Source: Asaia platycodi JCM 25414 (lineage in GTDB: Bacteria > Pseudomonadota > Alphaproteobacteria > Acetobacterales > Acetobacteraceae). Taken from it: a stretch of 64,000 bases of DNA. The notes below the pieces were generated by a model. It was not told the origin of the DNA. It saw nothing but the letters and a program-made list of their open reading frames with translations, and did no database searches. The stretch spans positions 26,017 through 90,016 of the forward strand of contig NZ_BAKW01000014.1 in the NCBI RefSeq assembly GCF_000614545.1. The letters are read 5' to 3'. Within the stretch, counting starts at the first letter, position 1, and each line of letters opens with the position of its first letter. A program made the position numbers and the translations under genes. Below are positions 32,343 through 42,834 of this stretch, one piece after another.

Positions 32343-33145
32343 TTATGAGGCTTTGAAAATGCAGTCTATCAGGCGCTCTGTCCAAGATGTCTGTATCTGA
32401 TATGGATCCAGTTCAAGGGCGCTGACCTCTCTCACCGAAAGGCTGTTGACCAGCCAGGCAGCGCCTGCGTGGCGTAGCGCATCCAGAGTGAGGCGCGCCT
32501 CGCTGCAAAGTCCCGTCTCGATGAGCGTGCACGGGCCATTCCAGCCAGGGCGCCGTCCTGCAGGCAGGTGTGTGGAGTTTTCCGTCGCTCAGCACGATCA
32601 GTAGAGGCGCTGGCCTCTGCGACATGCACCCCGTCAACAGAAAGAAGCAGGGCATCGTCATAGCCTGCCTGATCGGCTTCGAGACGCGACAGGATTTGCG
32701 GCAGGTAGTTCAGGTGCTTGATGCGGCTCAGAGGCGAAGCGCCGTCACGGCGATACCGGCTGACATGCAGGCGGCAGGGGCCGAGAGGGGGCGAGGGCAG
32801 GGCCTGAGTGATCAGGAGCGTCGGGCGGGGTGAAGGAGGCGGCAGAAGGCCGCGTGGTCCTGTGCCCCGGCTCAGAGTGAGGCGTAGCGAGCCCGATGCA
32901 AGCCCGTTGGCCTCGACCAGATTCGAGAGGGCCATGCGCAGTCTGTCCTCGCCGAGGAAGGGAATCTGAAGCAGCTTCGCCCCCTCGGTGAGGCGTCCTA
33001 GATGGGCGTCCAGCCGGGTGATGGTGCCGTCATGCAGCCGCATGGTCTCGAACACGCCATCGCCCAGCAGAAACCCTCGGTCGGAACAATCGATAGCGGC
33101 GGCTTCAGCCGTCGTCAGGCGGTCATTGAGCCAGATGTGTTTCAT
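32343..33145 (-). CDS. pabC: Aminodeoxychorismate lyase / class IV aminotransferase (three frameshift sites)
   Basis: 268-aa PLP enzyme after repair. The start is the ATG at 33145, overlapping the pabB stop (ATGA). WLNDRLTTAEAAAIDCSDRGFLLGDGVFETMRLHDG and RIKHLNYLPQILSRLEADQAGYDDALLL (with the PLP lysine in IKHLNYL) mark class IV aminotransferases. Breaks lie at about 32601 (two bases), 32560 and 32525. Repair gives VAEASASNLIVLSDGKLHTPACQDGALAGMARARLIETG and a tail reaching SERLIDC-like sequence with stop TAA at 32343-32345. With PabB it would make p-aminobenzoate for folate. Confidence 0.83.
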
Positions 33146-34417
33146 GATCCGAAGAGTCCCAGCAAAGGCGCGGCTTTGAGGCATAATTCCTCATATTCGC
33201 GTTCGGGGTCCGACAGGGTGGTGATGCCGCATCCAGCCCCAAGGGTCAGGCTGCCGGGTTTGAGCACCAGACTGCGGATGATCACGCTGCTATCGAGGGC
33301 GCCGTCGGCACCGATGCGGAACAGCGACCCGCAATAGGCGCCACGCGCGCTGCGCTCTGTCGCATCGATTACCTTCAGCGCCTGGTGCTTGGGGGCCCCG
33401 GTTACCGAGCCGGGTGGCAGGGTGGCGCGCAACAGATCGAGCGCCGTAAGGCCGCCTTTCAACTGGCCCGTCACGGCGGAGACAAGATGATGCACATGAG
33501 CGAAACGCTCTACTGTGCAGAGCGTCGGCACGTTCACCGACCCCATTTGCGCCACACGACCGATATCGTTGCGCATGAGATCGGTAATCATCAGGTTCTC
33601 GGCATATTCCTTCTCATCCGCTTCCAGGGCCGCGGCGATCAGGGCATTTTCTCGGGCGTCGGCGCCGAGCGGGGCGGTGCCCTTGATCGGGCGCGTTTCG
33701 ATATGCCCCTGATCGTCCATGCTGATGAAACGTTCAACCGAGGCGCTCAGCAGGGCGAAATCGGGCGTGTTGAAATAAGCCCGAAAGGTGCCGGTGAGGC
33801 ATGGCGCAGGCGACGATAAATGGCGCTGGCCGCAAGAGCCGGCACAGTGCCGGCACGAAACTGCGTTGTCAGATTGGCCTGAAACAGCTCGCCATTATCG
33901 ATGCGAGAGACGATGGCGCGCACGGCTGCGCAGAAATCCCGGCGGTCGAAATCGGGGACGAATTCCAGTGTGGGAAGTGTGGCAGAAGGCGCTGAGCATT
34001 GTGGCAAATCAACAGGTTGAGGCGCGTCACAATAGCTGCTCCAGAAAAGCCGCTTTTCCTGCCGGTCGAATACATAGACGCCGTCATAACGCGCGACACT
34101 TAAATCGGGGATGAAGCACGCGTGGCGTGAGGGGACATCTTCAAGCGCAAGGCCAGCCTCATAGCTGGCCAGCCCGATCAGCCGCCGCTGAAGGGCAGCG
34201 TATGGCCTAAGCTTCGGGGGGGTATGAGATCGTGAAGGCGCGCCCAGTCACTCTTCGCTTTGCCCGTGAGCTGCGCAGAAGGGCGGCAGCAGAAAAATGA
34301 CCAGCGCGCGCGCTCAGTGATCGGACCGCCGCTATCGAGCAAGACCGACCAGGGTTCCTCTCCATAATGCGCAATGAAAGCATCGGGCGAGCGCCACGGT
34401 AATTCCTCGATGCGCAT
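33142..34417 (-). CDS. pabB: Aminodeoxychorismate synthase component I (two frameshift sites)
   Basis: 425-aa chorismate-utilising enzyme after repair. The N-terminal MRIEELPWRSPDAFIAHYGEEPWSVLLDSG is followed by the chorismate-binding half: ARAIVSRIDNGELFQANLT-type, IETRPIKGTAPLGADARENALI, ENLMITDLMRNDIGRVAQMGSV and LPPGSVTGAPKHQALKVI. Breaks are at about 34181 and 33781 (one base each); repair gives FSGGLIGLASYEAGLALED and APFGAYFNTPDFALLSASVERFISMDD. It precedes pabC with a 4-base overlap. Lack of the trpE regulatory signature and the pabC partner favour PabB over anthranilate synthase. Confidence 0.88.
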
Positions 34418-34558
34418 CAGCCGGCGCCTCCGCCACGATGACGATGCGTCGGCGCAAGCTCGATAGCGATCGGGGCGGGAAAGAGCAGAAGCCGCATGGA
34501 TCGGCCTTAACGTGCTGCTCTCCCGCCGTCCAGAGACAGGACGCTCAGTCTTGTCCGG

Positions 34559-35510
34559 TCAGGTGTTCTTGGGATCGATGGTCCTGAAGCCATAGGTGAC
34601 ATAATCGGGCAGGACACGGCCTTTTTCGACGCGCACGCTCAGATAGCCTTCAGGCGTGCCGAGCCGCGTGCCGTGCCACCAATTGCCCGAGACGGCACCG
34701 CCCGTGATGTAGGGTATCCCATGCCAAGTAACGGTTTCGTAGACATGGGTATGGCCCTGAAAAACCGCAATCACGTTGTAATGGTCGAACAGATCCAGCA
34801 CCTGATAGGCATTCCTGACGCGCGTGCCTGATGGGCAGGCGGCTTGCCCGGAGGCGGAGCGTAATCCTCAACCGCTGTCACGAGTGGAATATGGGTCGAG
34901 ACAATCACCGGCGTGCCGATCGGCATCGACGCCAGATCATGGCTCAGCCAGGCGAGTTGCGTCGGGTCGATATAGCTTCATAGGCGCGGTCGGGTGTGAT
35001 GCCGATTGAGTCGAGCACGATGAAATGCACGCCCTTATGGTCGAAGGAATAATAGGGCGAGCCGAAATTATCGGTGTAATATTTCTTGCCATAGAGCGGG
35101 TCGGAAGGCGCGATGCCGCTCTTGGTATAGATACCAAGGCAGTCATGATTGCCCATGGTGTTATGCACCTGATGGCCCAGTGTATCGGCCGTCTGCTTGT
35201 ACAGATCCATCAGGCTCATCGCGCGCGATTTCGGCACACCGAGCGCATCGAAAACATGATCGCCACCCTGAAGGGTGAAGTCGGCATTATGGGTGCGTGC
35301 CTGGGTGAAGCAGTCGAGGCAGCCTTTCGAGGCGTCAAGCTCTGGCTGGATATGGGTGTCGGTCAAAAACAGAAAGGTGAAATCGTCATGAGGCAACAGG
35401 GTGGGGCGCTGCGGCACCAGGGCCAGAGCGCGGCTGCTGAAACCGAGCGTGCCTGCGGCGAGACCGGTAAGCGCGGCTGAACGAAGAAATCTGCGCCGGG
35501 GGAGAAGCAT
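34559..35510 (-). CDS. Exported calcineurin-like metallophosphoesterase (two frameshift sites)
   Basis: 317-aa protein after repair. A twin-arginine-type signal (MLLPRRRFLRSAALTGLAAG) directs it to the periplasm. The metal-site motifs are FLTDTHIQPE, QGGDHVFDA, MGNHDCLGIY, VSTHIPLV (in the repaired segment) and FQGHTHVYET, which together give the full D-x-H / GD / GNHD / H / GHxH set. Breaks lie at about 34975 and 34820 (one base each); repair yields RAYEAYIDPTQLAWLSHDLASMPIG and ending RTIDPKNT. A phosphodiesterase or phosphatase; the substrate is unknown. Confidence 0.86.
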
Positions 35511-35631
35511 GACGACACCCTGTCTTCTGAAGTGGTTGAGTAACCCCGAGCAATAGACGCGCCCTTTTGCCGATTGGGTGAAGTTTCAATGACATGACGG
35601 GCTCGTGTTCACGTGGGGCCGCGTCGCAGGC

Positions 35632-36256
35632 TCAGGCCGTTTCCAGCACCAGAAGGGCGGCTTTTGTCGCAAGATCGATCAGGTCGAGAAACAGGCATTG
35701 CGCCTTGCTGCTCGCGCTTCGCGTGACAAAGCAGTTCTGCGCTTCGATATAAGCGCGGCCCCATCCGGCAACGAGCAGCGTGGCCGCGAGGTGAAGTCGC
35801 GGTTCGACCCGGTCGAGGCCGAGCGCAGAAGCCGTGCCCTGTGCGACGTCCTCACTGATCTCGTCACGCAGGCGCGTGCCCGCGCTCTGAGCGTTTCGCT
35901 TTCGCTCAGCGTGGCAATGAAGCTCTGGCTTTGGGGGGCGAAATGCAGAAACGGTGCGTTTTCAGCTACGAGACAATGCGCACGCTTTCTTAGCGCCTCG
36001 AAGGATGGTCAGGTGCCGATTGGGCGAGCGTTTCGCGCAGCATAGCCCGTATTGCCGGCTCGCGGTCGAAAAACAGGTCTTCCTTGCGAGCGAAATGGTT
36101 GAACACAGTCATGCGTCCGACATCGGCAGCCTCGGCAATGGCGTCGATCGTGACGCGATCAAAGCCGTGCTCGGCAAAAAGCGCCGTGGCGATATTCGAA
36201 ATTCTCTGGCGCGTCGCCAGGCGTCGACGACTGTGACGGTCTTTTGCGATTGACAT
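35632..36256 (-). CDS. TetR-family transcriptional regulator (two frameshift sites)
   Basis: 208-aa regulator after repair. The helix-turn-helix is RRLATRQRISNIATALFAEHGFDRVTIDAIAEAADVGRMTVFNHFARKEDLFFDRE. Breaks lie at about 35999 and 35871 (one base each); repair restores PSEALRKRAHCLVAENAPFL and ARALRDEISEDVAQGTASALGL, ending LVLETA with a stop at 35632-35634. It is divergent from the flavin monooxygenase, 50 bases away, and therefore is its likely regulator. Confidence 0.85.
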
Positions 36257-36306
36257 GGGCTGACCCTATCAGAAAACTATACCAAGTACAATTATGGATT
36301 CGGTCT

Positions 36307-37823
36307 ATGAAATCTATCGATGTCGCTATTATCGGAGCCGGGCCGGTCGGGTTGCTGCTCGCAATCGAGCTGACGATTGCGGGTGTGGATTGCCTGGTTC
36401 TTGAGGCGCGGGCCGAGCCCGAGACCGTGCAAAAGGCGCTGTCGCTTGGGCCGCTCGGTGCGGAGGCCGTGATGCGCCGCGGCTTCGCCAGCCAGCTCGA
36501 CGCGCTTGAGGCCCGGACGCGTGCCGTGATGGCGCCTTTTCTGGCGCGTGGCGGCTGGGGGGAAAGCGGTGCGGGCAAGCCGCGTTTTTCCGGTCATTTT
36601 GGCGGTATCCCGCTTCTCACACAGGCGAACGACCAGACCCGACCGACGAGGCTGATCGACCAGCGGTTCCTGCAGGAATTTCTGCTCGACGAGGTGCGAA
36701 GGCGGGGTATTCCGCTCAGGCGCCCCTGCGTCGTGAGGGAGGTGCAGACGGGCAAAGAGGCCGTGACGCTCACGCTCTGCGATGCGAATGGTCACGACGG
36801 CACGCTCACCTGCCGCTATGCAATCGGGTGCGACGGGGCGCGCAGCGTTCTGCGCACTCAGGGGCAGTTCGCCTTTACCGGTACGGTCCCCAGTCTCACT
36901 TTCTATCAGGTATTCGTCGATTTCGCCGAGCCGGATCAGGCGCCGCCTCCGGGCTGGCAGATGCAACCCGGCGGGGTGCTGGCTTATGGCCCTGTGCCCG
37001 GCAGGTTGTTTATGGTCGATTTTTCCGGCCCACCGCCGAAGGGGCTGCGCGAACCCACACAATCGCAGGTGGAGGCGGCGCTCGTCCGTGTCTGCGGCCG
37101 CCCCGTGCCGCTCGGCGCGTTTCGTGGCGGCCGGTGCTGGACCGATCGCACGCGCTTGTCGATACCTATCGCAAGGAGCGACTCATGCTCGCAGGAGACG
37201 CCGCGCATATTCATCCCCCTTTCGGCGGGCAGGGTCTGGGGCTGGGCCTCGTCGATGCGGCCAATCTCGGCTGGAAGCTCGCTGCGGTAATCGATGGGCG
37301 CATGCCTGAGACTTTGCTGGATAGCTACGACGCCGAACGGCGCCCTGTTGCGCGTGAGGTCCTGGACAATACGCTGGCCCAGACGGCGCTCATGCGCCCC
37401 GACCCGCAATCGCGGGCGTTGCGTGCGCTTATGACCGAAAAATTGTCTGATGAGGCGGAGAGTGCGACCCTCAGCGGCAGGATAAAGGGGCTGACGCTGC
37501 GTTATGCGCTCGGGGGAGGTCATGACGCTATCGGTCGGCTTGCAGCGGATCGTCCGCTTTCTGACGGGCGGCAACTTTACGATCTCATGGTGGCCGGTCA
37601 GGCAGTTTTTCTGCACGGACAGGGCGCTGCATCTTTCCATGGCAATCATTTGCCCCCGCTCATCATGCAGGCCGAAAGCAAAGGCGCTACTTCCTTGCTG
37701 ATCCGTCCCGATGGCTGCATCGCCTGGGCCGGAGAGGGCGATGATCGGGCTGGGCTGGATGACGCGCTGACGCGCTGGTTCGGCGGCGTTTTGCCATGCG
37801 ATCCATTGACGCCTGGCGGCTGA
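36307..37823 (+). CDS. FAD-dependent aromatic-type monooxygenase (one frameshift)
   Basis: 505-aa flavoprotein hydroxylase after repair. The start is the ATG at 36307 (MKSIDVAIIGAGPVGLLLAIELTIAGVDCLVLE), which begins the FAD-binding GxGxxG fold. The IGCDGARSVLR (DG motif) and LMLAGDAAHIHPPFGGQGLGLGLVDAANLGWKLA (GD motif) mark the PheA/TfdB-type hydroxylases. The frame breaks at about 37131 (one C missing), giving RGGPVLDRSHALVDTYRKERLML. The C-terminal thioredoxin-like domain is short. Adjacent to and divergent from a TetR repressor, the usual arrangement for inducible detoxification or antibiotic-modifying monooxygenases. Substrate unknown. Confidence 0.86.
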
Positions 37824-37863
37824 AGGGTCGTTATGCCTGCGAATTGTTTTTTCAGGAGGCAGG

Positions 37864-39647
37864 ATGCGCGTGCAGTTCAGGAAAAAATCCCTATCGGGTC
37901 GCAGGGTCGCTCTCCTCATGGGGGTCGGTCTGGTTCTGGCGCCGTTTTCGGCGCATGCCGATGATGTCGGCTCACTCGTCAGCGATTACGATCGTTTCAC
38001 GGCGGCGCTCGATCCTGTTTCGGCCGCGTCGCGTGGAGATCAGAATGCGGCAGAACGCTGGCCCGATGACAGCCCTGCCGCAGAGGCTGCGCGTCTGAAG
38101 CAGAGACTGGCGTTCAAAGACCGTCTGGCGCGTCTCGACCTGGCCACGCTCAAGGGAGAGGCGCGGCTCAATGCACGTCTGATGATCTGGGAAAACGATC
38201 TGGCGATAGAGAGCCAGAAATTCGACCCGTCACGCATGCCGTTTACAAGCGATGAAGGGTTTTATCAGGAAATCGGCTACGCGGCCGATAACACGCCACT
38301 GCGCAGCGAGGCCGATGCCCGACACTGGCTGGCACGCATGAACCGTATCCCGGCCTATGACGTACAGCAGATCGAGAATATGCGTCGTGGCATCGCCACG
38401 CATTTTGTCCAGCCACGTCTGATTGCCGAGATTGCACTACGTGCCGTCAAGGCGCAGGCGGCGCTGCCGGAAAACGACAATCCGGCTCTGCGCCCTTTCG
38501 ATACGCTTCCTGCCACCATGCCGGTCGCCCTGCGCCAGTCGCTGCGTGCTGAGGGCGCGCGCATCGTGCATGAAAAGATCAAGCCTGCCGAACAGGCTCT
38601 GGCCCGGTTTTTTGAAACGGAATATCTGCCCGCCAGCCGTACCACCCTCGGGGCATCGTCACTGCCAGATGGGCGCGCCTATTACGCCTATCTCGTGAAA
38701 AGCGAGACCACCACGACGCTCACCCCCGACCAGATCTTCGCGCTCGGGCAGTCCGAAATCGCCCGTATTCACAAGGCCATGCAAAGCCAGATGGATGCTG
38801 TCGGCTTTCACGGTGATTTCAAGAGCTTCGTGGCTACCATCAAGGCTGATCCGCGCTTCTACGTCACCACGCGTCAGGCCCTGATGGAAAAAGCGAGTTT
38901 TCTGGCCAAGAAGATCGATGGCGAATTGCCGCGTGTGATCGGCAAACTGCCACGCCTGACCTATGGCGTGCGCGAAGTGCCGCGTGCGATCGAAGAGGGC
39001 TATACGACCGGGCGTTATGACCCAGGCAGCCCGGTTCTGGGTATTTCCGGCGGCTGATGATCAACACCTCGCATCTCGATCAGCGCCCGCTTTACGAACT
39101 GCCATCGCTCGTCGCCCATGAAGGCGTGCCGGGGCATCATATCCAGATCGCGTTGGCTCAGGAAATGACCGATCTGCCGGGCTTTCGTCGTGATTACGCC
39201 ACTACGGCCTTTGTCGAGGGATGGGCGCTCTATGCCGAGCAATTCGTGAGCGAAATCGGGCTTTATCCGACGCCCTATGACCGTTTCGGTCAGCTTTCGA
39301 TGGAAATGTGGCGTGCCTGCCGACTGGTCATGGATGTGGGCATCCACTGGAAAAACTGGTCGCGTGATCAGGCGCTCTCCTGCCTGCGCGACAATACGGC
39401 GCTGGCAGAGAAAAATATCCAGAACGAGACCAATCGCTACATCTCATGGCCCGGTCAGGCGCTGGGGTATAAAATCGGCGAATTGACCATCCTCGATCTG
39501 CGTCATCAGGCAGAAAAGGCGCTCGGCTCGAAATTCGACGAGAGGCGCTTTCACGATCTGGTTCTGGATGAAGGCGCGATGCCTCTGGCTTTGCTGCGTG
39601 AACGCGTGAACCACTGGATCGAAACGGAAAAACATCGCGCCGGATAA
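37864..39647 (+). CDS. DUF885 family exported peptidase-like protein (one frameshift)
   Basis: 594-aa protein after repair, with an N-terminal signal peptide (RRVALLMGVGLVLAPFSAHADD). LVAHEGVPGHHIQIALAQE carries the HExxxGHH zinc-binding motif of the DUF885 (gluzincin-like) family. TAFVEGWALYAEQF provides the third ligand Glu, and the C-terminal EKNIQNETNRYISWPGQALGYKIGEL is family-typical. The frame breaks at 39054 (one C missing), giving GISGGLMINTSHLDQRPLYELPSLVAHEG. It starts 40 bases after the monooxygenase on the same strand. Peptidase activity is inferred. Confidence 0.86.
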
Positions 39648-39704
39648 ACGCAGAGCGAAGAGGCTGGTCACGGAATGAGGCCTCCGTGACCAGCCGCTCG
39701 TTTC

Positions 39705-40450
39705 CTAGCGCAGGCCACCTGATGCGATGAGCGTCTCACCGGTGAGCCAGCGCGAATCTTCCGATGCGAGGAAGACGGCAAGCGGGCCAATATCCTTGAC
39801 CTCTCCCGTGCGACCCAGCGGCGTCTGGGCAATGATCGCCTGCTCCATTTCCGAGCCGATCACACTGGCGGTCTGCGTGCCTTCGGTCTTGATCAAACCG
39901 GGATTGATGGCATTGACCCTGATCTGGCGCGGGCCTAGTTCCTTGGCCAGCGAGCCGGTAATGGCGTCAACGGCGCCCTTTGTGCCGGTATAGACAGCGC
40001 TATTTGGCGGTGTGATGCGCGAGACGACAGAGCTGATATTGATGATGCTGCTTCCCGCCTGAAGATGCGGGCTTGCAGCCTGCGTCACCAACAGCGTGCC
40101 AAGCACATTGATATCGAACAGACGGTGGAAATGCTCTTCAGTGATGTCGTCGATCCCGGCAAATTCATAGACGCCTGAATTATTCACCACGATATCCAGA
40201 CGATCGAAGGTGCTGATCGCCTTCTCGATTATGGCCGCCGCTCCGGCTTTTTTGGAGACATCTCCCTGAGCTGCCACGGCCTTGCCGCCTGCAGCCGTGA
40301 TGGCGGCGACGATCTTGTCGGCACCTTCACGGCTCGACGCATAATTGACGACGACAGAAGCACCCGCTTCAGCCAGGCTCTGGCAATTTCAGTGCCGATC
40401 CCTTTGGAGGCACCGGTAACGACTGCGACTTTTCCTGAAAGCTTGCTCAT
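39705..40450 (-). CDS. Short-chain dehydrogenase/reductase (one frameshift)
   Basis: 248-aa NAD(P)-dependent SDR after repair, the standard size. The cofactor motif is VVTGASKGIG at the N-terminus, NNSG follows at about residue 90, and the catalytic Ser and YxxxK are in IINISSVVS and AVYTGTKGAVDAITG. The frame breaks at about 40377 (a C/G run one base short); repair gives RALAEAGASVVVNYASSREGADKIVAAI. It resembles 3-oxoacyl-ACP reductase/glucose dehydrogenase-like SDRs; the substrate is unknown. Divergent from a TetR gene, with a palindromic site between. Confidence 0.88.
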
Positions 40451-40545
40451 GATCCTGATACCTGTCTGATGGCGGGTCCATGCCGTTTTTACCGGGCAGA
40501 GGACACGCGAAGGTGAGAAAAAGGGAGAGAGAACGACTTTATTTG

Positions 40546-40561
40546 TGGAGTGATCGCTCCA
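40546..40561. promoter_or_regulatory. Probable TetR operator between SDR and TetR genes
   Basis: TGGAG-TGATCG-CTCCA is a 5-6-5 inverted repeat in the 160-base divergent region, 50 bases before the TetR ATG. A half-site-like TGGAGCGAT overlaps the TetR start region (about 40605). Placement is typical of autoregulated TetR/SDR pairs. Confidence 0.55.
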
Positions 40562-40611
40562 ACATCATGCATATGAGAGGCGTCTAACCGATTTCAAGGA
40601 TTTATGGAGCG

Positions 40612-41231
40612 ATGGCTACAAAAAATATCGATGCGCCGCGCAAGACGCGTGGGCGTCCGCCATCCTTCGACCGTGAGACAGCCCTCGTCGCGGCCATGCG
40701 ACTGTTCTGGGACCGGGGCTATGAGGGCACAAGTTTCGACGACCTCATTGCGGTAATGGGCATCAGCGCATCGAGTTTCTACAACAGCTTCGGCAGCAAG
40801 GAAGCGCTCTATCACGAGGCGATCGACGCCTATGCCAGACAGGCAGGGGCGTGGTTTGTCGCGGCGCTTCAGACAAATGAGACCACGACGAAGCCTTCCG
40901 AGCGCTTTTCGACGCAGTGGCGCGTGAGTTCACGCGCTGTGACACCCCCTCAGGATGCATGATTGCCACCGCTGCCACCCAGTGTTCACCCGCGCAGAAC
41001 CGCCTCAAGGCTTTGATGATCGACCAGCGGCGTATGGCAGAAGACGCCATGAAGCAGCGCCTTGCCCAGGGCGTCGCGGCGGGCGATCTGCCGATCGACA
41101 CAGATATAGATGCCCTTGCGGGCTATCTCAGTGTCGTGATGCAGGGGCTCGGCATTCAGGCTCGTGACGGAGCCAGTCGTGAAAAACTGACCGAGATCGG
41201 CCATATGGCTCTTGCCGTGTTGAAGCCGTAG
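40612..41231 (+). CDS. TetR-family transcriptional regulator (one frameshift)
   Basis: 206-aa regulator after repair. The DNA-binding domain is RGRPPSFDRETALVAAMRLFWDRGYEGTSFDDLIAVMGISASSFYNSFGSKEALYHEAIDAYARQ. The frame breaks at about 40893, where one G of 'aaggcc' is missing; repair gives TTTKAFRALFDAVAREFTRCDTPSGCMIATAATQCSP, the usual C-terminal domain of SDR-linked TetR proteins. Divergent from the SDR gene and probably its repressor through the 40546-40561 palindrome. Confidence 0.87.
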
Positions 41232-41475
41232 AGGAAAGAAAAAGAACCGAGATTTTAAGTAACGCTTTTCTCATTCGAGAATGATTGGCCGATATCATTT
41301 GAAAGGGAGTGCGACGATTCCCGCGTTGAAGAATGACGAATGGGGTTTTAGATAGGGGCACCCCACGCCCTTGCCTGTCCAGTGGCGGCATTCAGTTCGT
41401 CGGGGGAGACCGACCCGGAGCGTGCTCAGGCGCGATCCTCTCACAGTATCAGTTGCAAAGGCGTAAACGCGGCCC

Positions 41476-42735
41476 ATGTCCACAGATAGTTCTGCCACTG
41501 CCCCGGTACCCGAGGCACAGACGGCTCCTGCGGCCCCGCCGATAGTGAATCCTTATCTTGTACCGTCCGAACTGCCTACCAATGATGCCGGTCAGGGTAT
41601 CCATTTCGATTTCAACTGGGGCGCACGTGTTCTGCTGCCCAAACAGTCTGGCGGACGCTGGCGTGCCACGCTGACTGATCTCGATAACTCGACGATCATC
41701 TTTCAGGGCGAACTGGAAGAGGGGCATCTCTCCTCAACAAAGAAGTTCTTCATTCGCTTTGCCATTGATGTGCAGCGCATCGCCGAAGACGGTACCGAAA
41801 CGAAGGTGCTGCATCATGAATACGATGCGCGTGGCAAAGTCGTCCTTGTCCAGCTTCCGGTAGGGACGCTGGGCGATACGCTCGGCTGGTTTTCCTATGT
41901 GGCACGGTTTGCTGAAAAAAGCGGTGCACGCGTGATCTGCTCTCTGGCTGGTGTGTTTATTCCGCTCTTCGCCAAGGCCTACCCTGAAATCGAACTGACA
42001 ACGAAAGAAGATCTGGAGAAGAACCCGCTGCGTTCGCAGATCTATGCGACCTATAATATTGGCCTGTTCTTTGACGATACCGAGAATATCCACCAGCCCT
42101 GCGACTTCCGCTATGTCGGCTTGCATCGCACAGCTGGCTATATTCTAGGGGTAGACCCAACCGAAGAGCCCCCGAAAATCGTGATCGAGGACGACACGCG
42201 GCCGATCGAGGAACCCTATGTCTGCATCGCAACGCAGGCCTCTGCGCAGTGTAAATACTGGAACAATCCGGGCGGCTGGCTTGGGGTGATCGATTATCTC
42301 AAGAAGCGCGGCTATCGTGTGATCTGCATCGATCAGAAGCCTTTCAGCGGTGCGGGTATCGTGTGGAACCAGATCCCCAATGGCGCCGAAGACCAGACGG
42401 GCAATCGTCCGCTAGCCGAGCGCGCGCGCTGGCTCAAACACGCCGATCTGTTCATCGGGCTCAGCTCTGGTCTGACCTGGCTCGCCTGGGCTACGGGCAC
42501 CAAGACCATCCTCATTTCGGGTTTCACCCACCCGAACAACGAGTTCCATACGCCGTGGCGCATCATCTCCTGGCATGCCTGCAATTCATGCTGGAACGAC
42601 CCGCGTTACATGTTCGACCATAATGACTTTCTCTGGTGCCCCAGACATGCCAATACCGATCGCCAGTTCGAGTGCTCCAAGCTGATTTCGACAGATGTGG
42701 TCACGAAGAACATTGCAGAAGCTTTGGACGCCTGA
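41476..42735 (+). CDS. Autotransporter strand-loop-strand O-heptosyltransferase (BAHT family)
   Basis: Intact 419-aa glycosyltransferase. After a Pro/Ala-rich start, the N-terminal beta domain (FDFNWGARVLLPKQSGGRWRATLTDLDNSTIIFQGELEEG) and GTLGDTLGWFSYVARFAEKSGARVICSLAG fit the TibC/Aah family that transfers heptose to Ser residues in AIDA-type strand-loop-strand repeats. The donor-binding C-terminal half has CIATQASAQCKYWNNPGGW and FIGLSSGLTWLAWATGTKTILISGF. Four cysteines (C369-x2-C372-x15-C388-x11-C400) match the iron-finger described for TibC-type enzymes. It lies beside a gene for an AIDA-repeat/Hint protein, its likely acceptor. It has no signal peptide and would act in the cytoplasm before export. 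Confidence 0.88.
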   Translation: MSTDSSATAPVPEAQTAPAAPPIVNPYLVPSELPTNDAGQGIHFDFNWGARVLLPKQSGGRWRATLTDLDNSTIIFQGELEEGHLSSTKKFFIRFAIDVQRIAEDGTETKVLHHEYDARGKVVLVQLPVGTLGDTLGWFSYVARFAEKSGARVICSLAGVFIPLFAKAYPEIELTTKEDLEKNPLRSQIYATYNIGLFFDDTENIHQPCDFRYVGLHRTAGYILGVDPTEEPPKIVIEDDTRPIEEPYVCIATQASAQCKYWNNPGGWLGVIDYLKKRGYRVICIDQKPFSGAGIVWNQIPNGAEDQTGNRPLAERARWLKHADLFIGLSSGLTWLAWATGTKTILISGFTHPNNEFHTPWRIISWHACNSCWNDPRYMFDHNDFLWCPRHANTDRQFECSKLISTDVVTKNIAEALDA

Positions 42736-42778
42736 AATCCGGTATTGGAGGCATCGACGGCCAGTCGTATTGCGCAGA

Positions 42779-42834
42779 GCCGTCTGCCTTCAGCCGTCTA
42801 CCTTCAGCCGTCTACCTTCAGCCGTCTACCTTTC
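42779..42834. repeat. 14-bp tandem repeat, four units, between convergent genes
   Basis: Unit GCCGTCTACCTTCA occurs at 42779, 42793, 42807 and 42821. The first unit has G for A, and the last has one extra T. It lies between the heptosyltransferase and FkbM stops. The sequence is not self-complementary enough for a terminator. Confidence 0.85.

Noticed and set aside
35605..36045. Plus-strand open frame of about 146 codons
   Set aside because: It is antisense to the TetR gene, whose repaired frame has strong family similarity.
42779..42834. Tandem repeats as a CRISPR array or terminator
   Set aside because: Units are contiguous without spacers and do not form a hairpin.
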